Assembly: GCF_001898575.1 (NCBI RefSeq)
Contig: NZ_MKUD01000070.1
Location: 1 to 64,000 of the forward strand
Direction: 5' to 3'
Source of the DNA: Spirosoma sp. 48-14
GTDB lineage: Bacteria; Bacteroidota; Bacteroidia; Cytophagales; Spirosomataceae
DNA: 64,000 bases
Made by a program: the position numbers and the translations under genes. Positions within the stretch are counted from its first letter, which is position 1. Each line of letters opens with the position of its first letter. Below are positions 42,187-51,979 of the stretch, piece after piece. The notes beneath the pieces are model-generated. The model saw only the letters and a program-made list of their open reading frames with translations. It had not been told where the DNA came from and searched no databases.

Positions 42187-42203
42187 AATAGGTTGGAGAA
42201 TGC

Positions 42204-42671
42204 TTAAAGCGTTCGATATAATGGTCGGGTGGCCAGCGGTGAAAATGGCCAGGGAATCGCAAGGAGGATGAGCAGCAAGGTAATGGTAAAATAAATAGCG
42301 GTCGTTCTGAATTTCTGTTGGGATGTCGGCTGGCGTTTCGCTTTGCTCGAGCCAACGGTCATTATCACGATGGCCGTGAACATCAACCCAATATGAATCA
42401 GGCTAAAAAACCGAAACTCGGGCGATTGACTGGCATCGGGCGAAAACGTCCAGTAATAGCTTACGATTGGACTTTTGGAGTAAAGATAGAAGCCGACCAG
42501 CAACTGCGTATGGGCAATTGACGTAGCGATCACGCGTATTGTCTGGTCGATGGGTCGGTACGAACGCCCTCGCAACCAGCCCGAATAACTGTTGCCCAGC
42601 GCTATCAGTAAACTCCCCAGAACCAGCCACCGTAGCGCATTATGAACAACCAGCAGAATAGGATAAATCAT
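42204..42671 (-). CDS. Small four-helix membrane protein
   Basis: 155 residues from the ATG at 42671 (M-I-Y-P-I-L-L). Four hydrophobic helices, with histidines in the first (V-V-H-N-A-L-R), second (I-A-H-T-Q-L-L-V-G) and third (L-I-H-I-G-L-M). Proteins of this type are sometimes labelled cytochrome b-like in Bacteroidota, but the haem role is unproven. A near -7 element (GACCTTTG, 42706-42699) lies upstream. Probably in one operon with the DUF3817 gene. Confidence 0.7.
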   Translation of the reverse strand: MIYPILLVVHNALRWLVLGSLLIALGNSYSGWLRGRSYRPIDQTIRVIATSIAHTQLLVGFYLYSKSPIVSYYWTFSPDASQSPEFRFFSLIHIGLMFTAIVIMTVGSSKAKRQPTSQQKFRTTAIYFTITLLLILLAIPWPFSPLATRPLYRTL

Positions 42672-42758
42672 GGAGCTATCGAAGCCTGAATACAACCGCA
42701 AAGGTCCGACAGCTTACCGAGATATATGTAGGCAGGAACAGGGTAAATCTGGTCAAAA

Positions 42759-43673
42759 TCAATCACGTTGTAAAGCCTCTACAAACTGGCTCCTGAATTG
42801 AGTCGGGGTCAATTCAGTATATTTCCGAAAGAGTTTTCCAAAAGTCGATTGATCGGGGAATCCCATTTCATGCGCGATCTGGGCCACAGTCAACTCTGTC
42901 TGAACAAGTAGCACCTTAGCTTCCAGTACAACCCGTTCGTCGATCCATACGGAAGGGGATTTACCTGTTCGATTTTTCACCACTTTGTTCAGGTGATTCG
43001 GGCTAACGGCCAGCCAGTCGGCATACTGACTGGCGAGTCGGGTTTCGCGAATACGTGTTGTCAGTACGTCCATAAAGCGCTGAATCAGTCGTTCGCCCAG
43101 GTCGGTTTTGGTTGCCATCGGACCCACATACGCCCGGTCGATCTCGGCAAACAGCGCCAGCAGATACGGCCGGATCAGCTCTGGTTTAGTTGCTCCGTTC
43201 TCCTGATATTCAATAGCGAGTCGATGCAGAAGCGTACTGACAAACTGTGCCTGCTGATCCGATAAATTTATGTGCGGATTGCCCGTCAATTTCAGAAAAT
43301 CGAATTCACTAGCAGCGCCTAAAAGTAGTTCCTGACTGATAAACGACATAAACCCAATCGAATCGGGTCGGATGCTGTGCAGGGTAAATATTTGGAGCGC
43401 AGGCACTATGACCAGTTCCTTCGACCGAAGCGTATACGCCTGATGCCCGATGGTAATGTCGACCTCCCCATGTTCTACCAGAATCAGGGCATGATTGCTG
43501 GTGCGCGATGGGGGTAAAGGCAGTTTGATGACCGGCCAGCTATACTCCAGGGGCGCAATGATAAACTGGTTAAAATTTTCTTTAAACCGATCTCCCCACG
43601 ATGCATCCCTGATTAGAAAAAGCTCGCGGGCCATTGCCGGACTGATGGCCGGAAAAAGATCACTGGACGTCAT
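42759..43673 (-). CDS. AraC-family transcriptional regulator
   Basis: 304 residues: N-terminal cupin-like sensing part (about 15-150) and C-terminal double helix-turn-helix (about 205-300) with L-A-V-S-P-N-H-L-N-K and I-A-H-E-M-G-F-P-D-Q-S-T-F-G-K-L-F-R-K. It overlaps the stop of the aminopeptidase gene by four bases (ATGA), so it is translationally coupled and may control that gene or report on its use. The ligand is unknown. Confidence 0.9.
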   Translation of the reverse strand: MTSSDLFPAISPAMARELFLIRDASWGDRFKENFNQFIIAPLEYSWPVIKLPLPPSRTSNHALILVEHGEVDITIGHQAYTLRSKELVIVPALQIFTLHSIRPDSIGFMSFISQELLLGAASEFDFLKLTGNPHINLSDQQAQFVSTLLHRLAIEYQENGATKPELIRPYLLALFAEIDRAYVGPMATKTDLGERLIQRFMDVLTTRIRETRLASQYADWLAVSPNHLNKVVKNRTGKSPSVWIDERVVLEAKVLLVQTELTVAQIAHEMGFPDQSTFGKLFRKYTELTPTQFRSQFVEALQRD

Positions 43674-46237
43674 AGGTGATACAGCAACTTACTTGCCCGG
43701 AATGGCCCATCGGCCGCCTGTAACAGCTTCGCTCGCAACCGTGGGTTATAGTTCGGGCGGTCAGCCAGAAATTTCCGTATCAGTTGAACGGTTTCGGGTG
43801 TCTGATAGCTCGACAGGGTGGAACGAAGCCACGATTCAGGAAAGAAAATATCACCCGTCCGCTGAATTTCTTCCAGCAGTTCCAGACTTTTAGGCAGGTA
43901 TTTGGCGGAGGTTTCTGTCCGCAACGGGTGGTGTAGGTACCCTAATGCCGCCGTTACCCAGGCTTCATGCTCCCGGTTGGATTCCGTTGCCAGTGACGCA
44001 AAAAACTGATCTCGCTCAGCTACGTTCGACGATAGAGCAGGCATCATAAATTCCAGCCGTTTCTTCCGGTCTGGGTTTTTGATACGAGCCAGTTGCTTCG
44101 CCAGAATTCCCTCAGCCGGGTAGTCGCGAACGGCCAGGGCTAAGGCCAGACTGGTGTAATCGTCTTCAGTGAGGGTAACGCCCGCTGGGGCTTTCTGATC
44201 GCGCCAGATGGCATACAGCCGGTCGCGGGCGTCGGTGCTTAAGGCAATGTTTTGGTACAACCGAAACAGGAGTTTCTTCTTACCCGGATTCGGTTCCTGT
44301 TCCATAGCCTGCCAGGCTGCCTGCTCAATTGAAGCTGCCAGGGCGGGCCGTTTTTCAGGTCGGGTAAAATTCCAGAAAATATCCGATAGCTGGCTGGTTA
44401 TCAGACGTAGATTCAGTTCTTCCGATTCTATACGTAACATATTCTGATACCCAAAGGCCATCTGCTCCGGGGAAATTCCCTGACCAGATACCATGTTTTC
44501 GTATAAATTGATGTACGTAGCAGCCCGTGTTACTGGGTTTTTCGTGAATTCCAAATTGACAGCTGTGGCCGTATCGACGGGAAAAATTCCATACCCCTGC
44601 CCCGATGAATTGAACGTAACAAATAAAGGCGTTCGCTTCCCGATCGCTTCTTTTAGAACAACCTGTGGTTTGTCCATATGCACGGTCAATTCTTCCCGGT
44701 GATCACGATAGACAAATGCTATTTCAAAGCTCTGGGGCCAGAATCGATTGGAGCCGTCTTCACCCTGTTGCGAAATCACAAACTGTTTGATGGTTCCTCC
44801 TTTGCCATCCCATTGGTACGAAAACCGGGGGCGGCCGGTTTCATTTACCCAGACCTTGTTCCAGGCCTGGAGGTCGGCAGGGGTATATGTATCCAGAATC
44901 GAAATCAGGTCATTCCAGGTCGCGTTGCCAAACGAGTATTTTTTCAGGTAGTCACGCAGGCCGTCGCGGAGGGCGGTTTTGCCCATCAACCGCTCCAATT
45001 GCCGCATCATGATTGGCGCTTTGTGATAGATGATGCCTCCATACAGCGTTCCGGCTTCCTGTAAATTGGCCAGCGGCTGACCAATCGGGTTGGCGCCTTC
45101 AGTCCGGTCAACGGCATAGGCTGCTGGAAAATGATCGACCACAAACTGAAGGTCGTAATTAGCCTCCGGTGAGGATACTTCGGTAATCTTATCGGCCATG
45201 AAGTTGGCAAACACCTCTTTCAGCCACACATCGTTGAACCAGCGCATGGTAACCAGATCGCCAAACCACATGTGCGCCGTTTCGTGCGAAATCAGTGTCG
45301 CCCGTGAGAGTTTCTGGTCGCGGGTGGCACCGTTGTCGAGAAACAGGCTCGATAATCGGTAATCGATGGCCCCGACGTGTTCCATGCCGCCGTACTGAAA
45401 ATCGGGTACGGCCACAAAATCGAATTTCTGGAATGGATATGGAATCTGGGTGTAGTCTTCCAGGAAGTTCAAGGCATCGGCATGGAGTTTAAAGATCGGG
45501 TCAAGACTCAGCCGGATTTTGGTCGTATCCGTTTCGCGATGGAAAAGGGTCATCGGTCGGCGGTCGAGGGTTCGGCTGATGGAGGTGAACTTCCCGGCTG
45601 CAAACGAAAACAGATAGGTCGGTATCACTTCCGACTGACGGAAATGGATGGTTTTACGGTCGCCAGTCACCGTCGAGTCGTTGACAGCCGCATTGGTCAT
45701 AGCCTGCCAGTGGTTCGGAATCGTCAGCGACAGTTGGAATTTAGCTTTCAGGTCGGGTTGGTCGAAGCAGGGAAATACCGTTCGGGCGCGGTCGGGAACA
45801 AGCAGAGTGTATAGGTATTCATCATTTCGGTTGAGCGATAAATTACCAGCCATAAACTGGATAAAAATTGTGTTCGCTCCGGGCTTCAGATAAGCAGTAG
45901 AAATCAGTAGATGTTCGCTCTCAAACACAATAGGAATCGCAACCGAATTGACAGAAATGGTCTGTACCTTAGTATGTTTCTCTTTAAAATCGAGCTGGAG
46001 AGGGGCTGCGTTTTTGGTCCAGTTAAACGATATTGATTCAGTGGCTGGAATAGGCTGGTTTTTTTGCGCAGGAATGTCGAACTTTAAAGCATAAGCCACG
46101 TCACGGATCGTTTGTTTCCGGGCTTTGGCCAGCGTTTGCGACACGCCTGTTTCAACGGTTTTAGATTGACTTAGAGCAGGCTGTTGGCTCCCGAGCATGG
46201 CAAGTAGAAGAAGTGCAGTAATACCGTAACGCATCAT
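43670..46237 (-). CDS. M1-family metallo-aminopeptidase
   Basis: 855 residues with an N-terminal signal peptide (about 1-24). Zinc site: His318, His322 in H-E-T-A-H and Glu341, 19 residues on. The exopeptidase motif usually read G-A-M-E-N is here G-G-M-E-H (283-287), a variant seen in one branch of the family. It trims N-terminal residues from peptides in the periplasm or outside. A -7 element (TATTTTTG, 46289-46282) lies 45 bp upstream. It forms a two-gene operon with an AraC regulator. Confidence 0.93.
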   Translation of the reverse strand: MMRYGITALLLLAMLGSQQPALSQSKTVETGVSQTLAKARKQTIRDVAYALKFDIPAQKNQPIPATESISFNWTKNAAPLQLDFKEKHTKVQTISVNSVAIPIVFESEHLLISTAYLKPGANTIFIQFMAGNLSLNRNDEYLYTLLVPDRARTVFPCFDQPDLKAKFQLSLTIPNHWQAMTNAAVNDSTVTGDRKTIHFRQSEVIPTYLFSFAAGKFTSISRTLDRRPMTLFHRETDTTKIRLSLDPIFKLHADALNFLEDYTQIPYPFQKFDFVAVPDFQYGGMEHVGAIDYRLSSLFLDNGATRDQKLSRATLISHETAHMWFGDLVTMRWFNDVWLKEVFANFMADKITEVSSPEANYDLQFVVDHFPAAYAVDRTEGANPIGQPLANLQEAGTLYGGIIYHKAPIMMRQLERLMGKTALRDGLRDYLKKYSFGNATWNDLISILDTYTPADLQAWNKVWVNETGRPRFSYQWDGKGGTIKQFVISQQGEDGSNRFWPQSFEIAFVYRDHREELTVHMDKPQVVLKEAIGKRTPLFVTFNSSGQGYGIFPVDTATAVNLEFTKNPVTRAATYINLYENMVSGQGISPEQMAFGYQNMLRIESEELNLRLITSQLSDIFWNFTRPEKRPALAASIEQAAWQAMEQEPNPGKKKLLFRLYQNIALSTDARDRLYAIWRDQKAPAGVTLTEDDYTSLALALAVRDYPAEGILAKQLARIKNPDRKKRLEFMMPALSSNVAERDQFFASLATESNREHEAWVTAALGYLHHPLRTETSAKYLPKSLELLEEIQRTGDIFFPESWLRSTLSSYQTPETVQLIRKFLADRPNYNPRLRAKLLQAADGPFRASKLLYHL

Positions 46238-46281
46238 AGAAGTTGTTGGTAGTCATGACTACACATGACGATGAATTAGGT

Positions 46282-46289
46282 CAAAAATA
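46282..46289 (-). promoter_or_regulatory. -7 promoter element of the M1 aminopeptidase gene
   Basis: Minus-strand TATTTTTG, 45 bp before the start; it abuts the first codon of the divergent gene at 46290, so the two promoters must overlap. Confidence 0.45.
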
Positions 46290-47567
46290 ATGCACGCTAT
46301 GAAACAGCACTTAACTTTTCTGCTGGTATTACTGGCTTTTGTTGGCTGGGCGGCTCCTGCCTGGGCTAATTACGTCCTGATTCCAATGGACGACCGACAG
46401 ACCAATCACCTGAAAGCCTATGGCATTGCCTATAAAGTGCTGAAAGACGACCAGGACGTAGAGTGGCTTCTCAATTACCGGGGTGGCAGTTTTATGATGA
46501 AATACACCAAGTCAGTAGAGACCGAATGCCGGGTTCGAGGGGTGTCATTCGAGGGTATTTCAGATTCGCAGGCTGAATCGATCCGGCAGCAGTTGTCTAA
46601 TCCAGATGTAAATATGGATGTGGTCAAACTGCAGAAGGCGGCAAAAATCATCGTGTATTCACCCGCTAAAGTTGGTCCTGCCGAATTTGAAAATACGGAT
46701 GCTGTACTGCTCGTGCTGACCTATGCCGAAATTCCGTATGAACTGGTGTATGACGAAGAAGTGCTGAAAGGCGACCTGCCCAAGTACGACTGGCTGCACC
46801 TGCACCACGAAGATTTTACGGGTCAGTATGGGCGTAACATGCATCGGCAGTCGCTGGCCGACATCAAAGCGCAGGAAGACATTGCCCGTAAGTATGGCTA
46901 TTCGAAAGTATCGCAGATGAAGCTGGCTGTTGCCAAAGGAATCAAGCAGTTCTGCGCGGGTGGCGGTTACCTGTTTGCCATGTGTTCGGCGGCCGAAACG
47001 CTCGATATTGCACTGGCGGCTGATGGCGTCGATATTGTCAGCAGTAACTACGATGGCGATGGCATGGACCCCAATGCGCAGGAGAAACTGGACTTCAGTA
47101 AAACGTTTGCGTTTGGCAACTTTACACTCGAATCCGACAATGGGTATCGCGGTTTTTCAACCTTCTCGGATATTAATTCGGCCGCTAATCGTGGATTCGA
47201 TGAGCCCAGCGGCTTTTTTGAGCTGTTCAACTTTTCGGCCAAATGGGATGCTATTCCATCCATGCTCACTCAGAACCACGAAAATATAATCAAAGAGTTT
47301 TTTGGTCAGACGACAGCCTTCCGCAAAGGAGCGGTCAAGCCCAGTAGCCTGGTCATGGGCGAGGGCAAAACGTCGGATCGCTATCTCTATGGCGAAATGG
47401 GCAAGGGGCAGTGGACGTTCTACGGCGGGCACGACCCCGAAGGAACACGGGGGGGCGGTTTTCGTAACCCAACCGATCTGAATCTGCATCCCCATTCGGC
47501 GGGTTATCGGCTTATTCTTAATAACGTGCTGTTCCCATCGGCCCGTAAGAAAAAGCGCAAAACGTAG
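46290..47567 (+). CDS. Secreted GATase-1-like protein (annotated as asparagine synthetase B in relatives)
   Basis: 425 residues with a signal peptide (to A-W-A near 26; Met at 46299 may be the real start). The central part resembles the class I glutamine-amidotransferase fold: L-H-L-H-H-E-D-F near 170 and the possible nucleophile elbow G-G-G-Y-L-F-A-M-C-S-A, Cys232. Bacteroidota homologues are often called asparagine synthetase B, but neither the N-terminal Cys nor the ATP pyrophosphatase domain of AsnB is present, so that name is doubtful. The mature protein is probably periplasmic. Divergent from the aminopeptidase gene. Confidence 0.65.
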   Translation: MHAMKQHLTFLLVLLAFVGWAAPAWANYVLIPMDDRQTNHLKAYGIAYKVLKDDQDVEWLLNYRGGSFMMKYTKSVETECRVRGVSFEGISDSQAESIRQQLSNPDVNMDVVKLQKAAKIIVYSPAKVGPAEFENTDAVLLVLTYAEIPYELVYDEEVLKGDLPKYDWLHLHHEDFTGQYGRNMHRQSLADIKAQEDIARKYGYSKVSQMKLAVAKGIKQFCAGGGYLFAMCSAAETLDIALAADGVDIVSSNYDGDGMDPNAQEKLDFSKTFAFGNFTLESDNGYRGFSTFSDINSAANRGFDEPSGFFELFNFSAKWDAIPSMLTQNHENIIKEFFGQTTAFRKGAVKPSSLVMGEGKTSDRYLYGEMGKGQWTFYGGHDPEGTRGGGFRNPTDLNLHPHSAGYRLILNNVLFPSARKKKRKT

Positions 47568-47592
47568 CCGAAGGTACACAGCCTTTGCCGTT

Positions 47593-48939
47593 TCAGGGGT
47601 TCTGATGGGGATAGGTTTTTTTAACCGCTGCCAGCATCTGATTTAATTCGGCAGCACTAAACCAGATTCCTTTCAGCATGACCCCGTTTATTTTTTTAGT
47701 GTTGGTTATGTCTTTTAACGGATTCCCTTCCAGCAGGACCAAATCAGCTTGCTTGTGAGGCTCTATCGTACCCACTTCCGATTGATTCTTCAGGAAAATG
47801 GCCGCATTGACCGTACAGGCTTTTAAGGCCTCGTATTCGGGTAAGCCTGCACTGACCAATTCCTGGAGTTCTTCGTGAATGCTGAAACCGGCTAGCACAT
47901 AGGAATTCAGGCAATCAGTTCCCGCAATAAATCGCCCTCCATGTTTATGGATTAATTGGGCCATCTTTTTTTGTAAACTGTAGTGATCCCGGCTGTAATA
48001 ATGAAGGCGCTGTTGCCAGAACGTTCGGGTGATCTTATCGACATAGCGTTCGTAATTGGTCGGAATACTCGGGTCGTTGGGGTGTTTCTGCATATTTTTA
48101 TAGACCAGCAGAGTTGGGCACATCCATTTTTTGGATTGACCAATCAATTCTAATCGTTTCACCAACGGAAGATGTGGCGAGATAGGGCTCACATCGACAT
48201 GCTCCAGCGAATATTGCGAAGATGCCAGGACTTCCTTAAGGTCTACCTGAAAAGGAATATGGCCTACTACCGGAATCTGGAGCGAATCGCCTACCCGCAA
48301 AATTTCCCGGTACAGTTCCTGGGGTAACGTGTGGTAAATTTTAATAAAATCATAACCGGCTTTGGCGAACTGGATAACCGCCTGACGGGCCTCCTGCTTC
48401 GTCCTGACGATCCGGCTAAACTTCCACACATTCGGACTCCCTTCCAGAATTGGGCTGGCCGTGTAAAGTGTTGGCCCCAGAAGTTGCCGTCGATGAATCT
48501 TTTCCCGCAGACTAAGATGAAATGGGTACCCGGCCATATTCCGAATCGTGGTTACGCCATTGGCTACAAATAGAAGCAGATTGTTGTCATCATTGATGTG
48601 TACGTGCAGATCATTCAGGCCTGGGATAAGAAACTTGCCGGTTCCGTCGATAAGCAGTGGATGGGCAGCCGTATCCACAGTACTTAAGTCAGGAGTGAGC
48701 TGTTTAATTCGGCCGTTTTCGACCAGTACATGGTAATTAGATAGAAGGGTATCCTTCGTCATAGGAATTACCGAAACATTACGGATCAGGTAGGTGCCTG
48801 CTTTTTTTAAGGCCTCTGTTCCAAATTGAGAAGGGAGCCCGGATTCCAGGTGTACGGGAGGTATCGCTTTGGGAGCAAAATAAAAATAGGCCACCAGTGC
48901 CAGTACGAGAATGATGGCTGGAAGCGCTGCCTTTTTCAT
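47593..48939 (-). CDS. Membrane-anchored amidohydrolase
   Basis: 448 residues from the ATG at 48939, starting a hydrophobic anchor (K-A-A-L-P-A-I-I-L-V-L-A-L). Metal ligands of the amidohydrolase superfamily: H-x-H in L-N-D-L-H-V-H, His in V-G-H-I-P and E-H-V-D, and Asp in A-G-T-D-C-L. Close to imidazolonepropionase/prolidase-like exported members acting on amides or peptides; substrate unknown. The frame extends to 49005, but that would overlap the upstream esterase gene by 29 bp, so the inner start is preferred. Likely one operon with the esterase. Confidence 0.85.
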   Translation of the reverse strand: MKKAALPAIILVLALVAYFYFAPKAIPPVHLESGLPSQFGTEALKKAGTYLIRNVSVIPMTKDTLLSNYHVLVENGRIKQLTPDLSTVDTAAHPLLIDGTGKFLIPGLNDLHVHINDDNNLLLFVANGVTTIRNMAGYPFHLSLREKIHRRQLLGPTLYTASPILEGSPNVWKFSRIVRTKQEARQAVIQFAKAGYDFIKIYHTLPQELYREILRVGDSLQIPVVGHIPFQVDLKEVLASSQYSLEHVDVSPISPHLPLVKRLELIGQSKKWMCPTLLVYKNMQKHPNDPSIPTNYERYVDKITRTFWQQRLHYYSRDHYSLQKKMAQLIHKHGGRFIAGTDCLNSYVLAGFSIHEELQELVSAGLPEYEALKACTVNAAIFLKNQSEVGTIEPHKQADLVLLEGNPLKDITNTKKINGVMLKGIWFSAAELNQMLAAVKKTYPHQNP

Positions 48940-48976
48940 GCCGTCGAGGGAGTAGGGGTAACAAGAAGTGGGGGCG

Positions 48977-50401
48977 TTATTGTGATTTTTTCCGTTTCTG
49001 GGCAAATAGCCAATCGAATATCCCAGGTGTAGTTGCCAGACCGGGCCGCAGATCGTGTCCTATTCCCTTAAATTCGGTATACCGAGGATGTCCACCCGCT
49101 TTCTGTATGGCCTTAACAACGTTTCGGGAGCCTTCTACCGGCACATTCTTATCGTTATCCCCATGAAAAGCCCAGATTGCTACGTCCACCATGTGGTTAG
49201 CGAAAGCCGGATTCCCCCCTCCACAGAAGGGGAGGGCAGCCGCAAATACGCCTGGATGAGTGCCAATGAAATGCCAGGTTCCATACCCGCCCAACGACCC
49301 TCCGGCCACATAACGCCGATTGGTATCGATAGCAAATTCGTATTCCAGGGCATGCATTAATTCAAAAACGACCGTATCCCGAGCTACCACGTTAGGTAGC
49401 CCGCCCCAGCTACTGCCAAGCGGGCATTGGGGAACCAGTACAAAGGCAGGGTATTTTTTTCGGCTTGCCGGTTCGGCCAGTTGCTGAACTTCCCAATTCG
49501 CCAATTGACGGATATTGTCTGTTCCGCAGCCTGCTCCTCCATGCAGACTAATTACCAGCGGATAGTTTCGGGTAAAATCATAGCCTGCCGGTTTGAGCAA
49601 TCGATACGACAAGGTATCGCCACGCGAGTCAATAAAGGTTCGCGCTTCGAAAATTTGAGTCAGTTGGAGAGCCTCCTTTGAGGGATAACGGGCACGAATG
49701 CCCTCGCCAAATAGGGGTACGCCCAGAAACAGCAATGCAGCTACGCCGAGGAAACGAGCAGCGTCGATCAGCATGTCTGGCCACGAAGCTATGGCCGACT
49801 GAGGGATTGGCGCATGAAGTTGGGCCTGTTTTTGCCAGAAATGGCCAATCAGAAGCAAGGGAGGGATAGTACCCGCGAAGGAAAGCCATTGCTGAATGCT
49901 GACCAACATTGGATTGCCGGGACCCATATGTGCCTGTATGGACCAGATCAATAAGGCCAATGTGCTGCCTGATAAAACAAAATAGACCAACCCCGCTCCT
50001 TTCAACCAGCTATTCCTTCCAGTTCGGGACACAACCAGGCTACTGGCGTAGATAAGGCTGGCGCCAATATCCAGAAAGAGTACGGGCAGATAATAGCGCT
50101 CGAAAGCCCGCGTTAAAGGCACCAGTGTACAATAAAGCAGAGTCGCACGCAGCAGGGCGGTGGAAAAAGCGAATATACCCGTCCAAAAGGCCACCCGGTA
50201 TGGCTGCTCATATAAATAACGGAGCAGAAAGCCCGTGCTAAGAAACGAAATCAGATTGGCTGCCAGAAAGAAATTGGCAAATGAGGGGAGCGTGGGCAGG
50301 CTTGCCCCTATTTGAACAAAAAACCAGCTTTGCAAAAGGCCAACCACAACGGTAAGTCCTAGAAAGAAAATCGTATTCTGATAGAATTTCTTAGTCATCA
50401 C
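48977..50401 (-). CDS. Alpha/beta-hydrolase fused to an N-terminal multi-helix membrane domain
   Basis: 474 residues. The first 230 form about six to seven membrane helices; the C-terminal 240 are a phospholipase/carboxylesterase or prolyl-oligopeptidase-like hydrolase with S-L-H-G-G-A-G-C, nucleophile Ser in A-G-G-S-L-G-G-Y, Asp in H-G-D-N-D-K and His in G-I-G-H-D. The hydrolase would face the periplasm or cytoplasm from a membrane base. Fusions like this are uncommon. It precedes the amidohydrolase gene by 37 bp. Confidence 0.8.
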   Translation of the reverse strand: MMTKKFYQNTIFFLGLTVVVGLLQSWFFVQIGASLPTLPSFANFFLAANLISFLSTGFLLRYLYEQPYRVAFWTGIFAFSTALLRATLLYCTLVPLTRAFERYYLPVLFLDIGASLIYASSLVVSRTGRNSWLKGAGLVYFVLSGSTLALLIWSIQAHMGPGNPMLVSIQQWLSFAGTIPPLLLIGHFWQKQAQLHAPIPQSAIASWPDMLIDAARFLGVAALLFLGVPLFGEGIRARYPSKEALQLTQIFEARTFIDSRGDTLSYRLLKPAGYDFTRNYPLVISLHGGAGCGTDNIRQLANWEVQQLAEPASRKKYPAFVLVPQCPLGSSWGGLPNVVARDTVVFELMHALEYEFAIDTNRRYVAGGSLGGYGTWHFIGTHPGVFAAALPFCGGGNPAFANHMVDVAIWAFHGDNDKNVPVEGSRNVVKAIQKAGGHPRYTEFKGIGHDLRPGLATTPGIFDWLFAQKRKKSQ

Positions 50402-50478
50402 ATCGGCAGTCCAGCCGCTTCTGGGGAAAAGTAAGCCTGTCTATTATTGTAAATCGGGTCATTTCGTTCTGGGCAGAT

Positions 50479-51867
50479 TTATAGCCCTGCGTAGTTTTTA
50501 GCGGTATCGTCTAGCACCAGTATCCAGTCGTGGCCGTAGCCTCTGGAGGGCGGAGAAAATTGCCTGGCCTGCTGATTGTCGAAGGTGCCCGCCGATTGGG
50601 TTTTGCCCGTACGCGGATCGAACCAGGTGGCCGTGATGGTTTTGCCTGAAATCTTTCCCGGATTGACCGTAAACGGCTTGCCGACGGCCGAATACACAAA
50701 GGCATAGTCTTTGCCCCGTGTGGCCTGAATCCGTTCGGCCGGGCTGAGGTTGTTTTCCACAATAATCGACTGGTCGGGTACGCGGTCGAGTAGGGGGCGG
50801 GCGGTCATTAGTTTCCGGACATAAGTCATTTGATGGGCACCGGGTAAATCGAGTGCCTGCTGCCAGAATAGATGCGGGCCATTTACGGCGGGGCGCTGGC
50901 TACTGTACATCTGCCAGATGTCGTGACAACCGTAAGTGTGCCCGTGTGCACCCGCAAACAGATCCAGATAGGCATACACCCGCACATCGTAGGCATTGGA
51001 AGTTCCCAGATCCTTGACGTTGAAACAAACCGGATGGTCTTCATAAATGGGTTCGGCATCCATCGTTGGCTTGGTTGGCTGGCGGTTGTACGAAACGCTG
51101 ATCTGGTCATATACAGGCGTGTATCGGCAGTGCCCGTTCTGATGCATGTTGAAGTCGAACCAGTCGTCATTTTGAAACCATTTTGAGGCCCCACCTTCCA
51201 TTCCGTTGGGCTGGGGATGGTACGACATCAGGGCTTTATCGGTCCCGCCAACCCCTTCCTGAATACCTTCGGCCATAGCCCGCCAGACCGCTACATCCTG
51301 CGAACCATCGCGTGGCATCCGGTCGCCACCCAGTATCCAGACAATATTTTCGCGGTTTTTGTAGCGATTCCCAACGTAACGGCCATAAACACGGGCATTG
51401 GTCGGATTGAAAATTTCGGGTCCCTGTCCCCAGGTGCTTTTGAAAAGCTTGTCGCCCCAGGTGGGTAGAAAGGCAATGACGATTCCGTACTGAGCCGCTT
51501 TATCAACAATGTAGTCGATATGTTTGAAATAGGCTTCGTTGGGTTTGGTTGGGTCGTTGTCCAGAAGGGGTGTTTCACCGTAGGGGTTGGGTTCTTTCAA
51601 TCCGTCAAATTCCGCCAGTGCCACCGCCTGTACGACCGTGAAGCCCTGTTCAGCCCGTCGCTTTAGGTATTGCTCGGCTTCTTCGCGGTTGAGTCGGTGA
51701 AATAGCTCCCAGGCTGTATCGCCCAGCCAGAAAAAGGGAGTGCCGTTCTGATGAACCAGGTAACGTTTATTCTCCGACACCTTTAGCCGACCATTCGTGA
51801 ACGGTTGCTGGGCCTGAAGCAGGTGGTGACCAAGAAGAAATCCTGCCCAGATGATGAGTTTTTTCAT
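50479..51867 (-). CDS. GH140 apiosidase-like glycoside hydrolase
   Basis: 462 residues with a signal peptide (1-19). The catalytic TIM-barrel (about 28-370) belongs to the DUF4038/PF13204 apiosidase-like family: F-F-W-L-G-D-T-A-W-E-L-F-H near 46-58 and I-V-W-I-L-G-G-D in the middle. A C-terminal collagen-binding-like beta domain (PF12904 type, about 385-460) follows. The founding GH140 member releases apiose from rhamnogalacturonan II. Divergent from a gene for a D-apionate-lactonase-like protein (113 bp gap), which supports an apiose-related role; the exact substrate is inferred. Confidence 0.85.
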   Translation of the reverse strand: MKKLIIWAGFLLGHHLLQAQQPFTNGRLKVSENKRYLVHQNGTPFFWLGDTAWELFHRLNREEAEQYLKRRAEQGFTVVQAVALAEFDGLKEPNPYGETPLLDNDPTKPNEAYFKHIDYIVDKAAQYGIVIAFLPTWGDKLFKSTWGQGPEIFNPTNARVYGRYVGNRYKNRENIVWILGGDRMPRDGSQDVAVWRAMAEGIQEGVGGTDKALMSYHPQPNGMEGGASKWFQNDDWFDFNMHQNGHCRYTPVYDQISVSYNRQPTKPTMDAEPIYEDHPVCFNVKDLGTSNAYDVRVYAYLDLFAGAHGHTYGCHDIWQMYSSQRPAVNGPHLFWQQALDLPGAHQMTYVRKLMTARPLLDRVPDQSIIVENNLSPAERIQATRGKDYAFVYSAVGKPFTVNPGKISGKTITATWFDPRTGKTQSAGTFDNQQARQFSPPSRGYGHDWILVLDDTAKNYAGL

Positions 51868-51979
51868 GAATACGGGTTTAGACTAGGAAACCGATACAAA
51901 CTGACTCAAAAAGACAGTTGAACCGTTTGCCTACCGTAGTGGCCGACGGACTAAACCTGAAAACGATACCTTCTGACTT

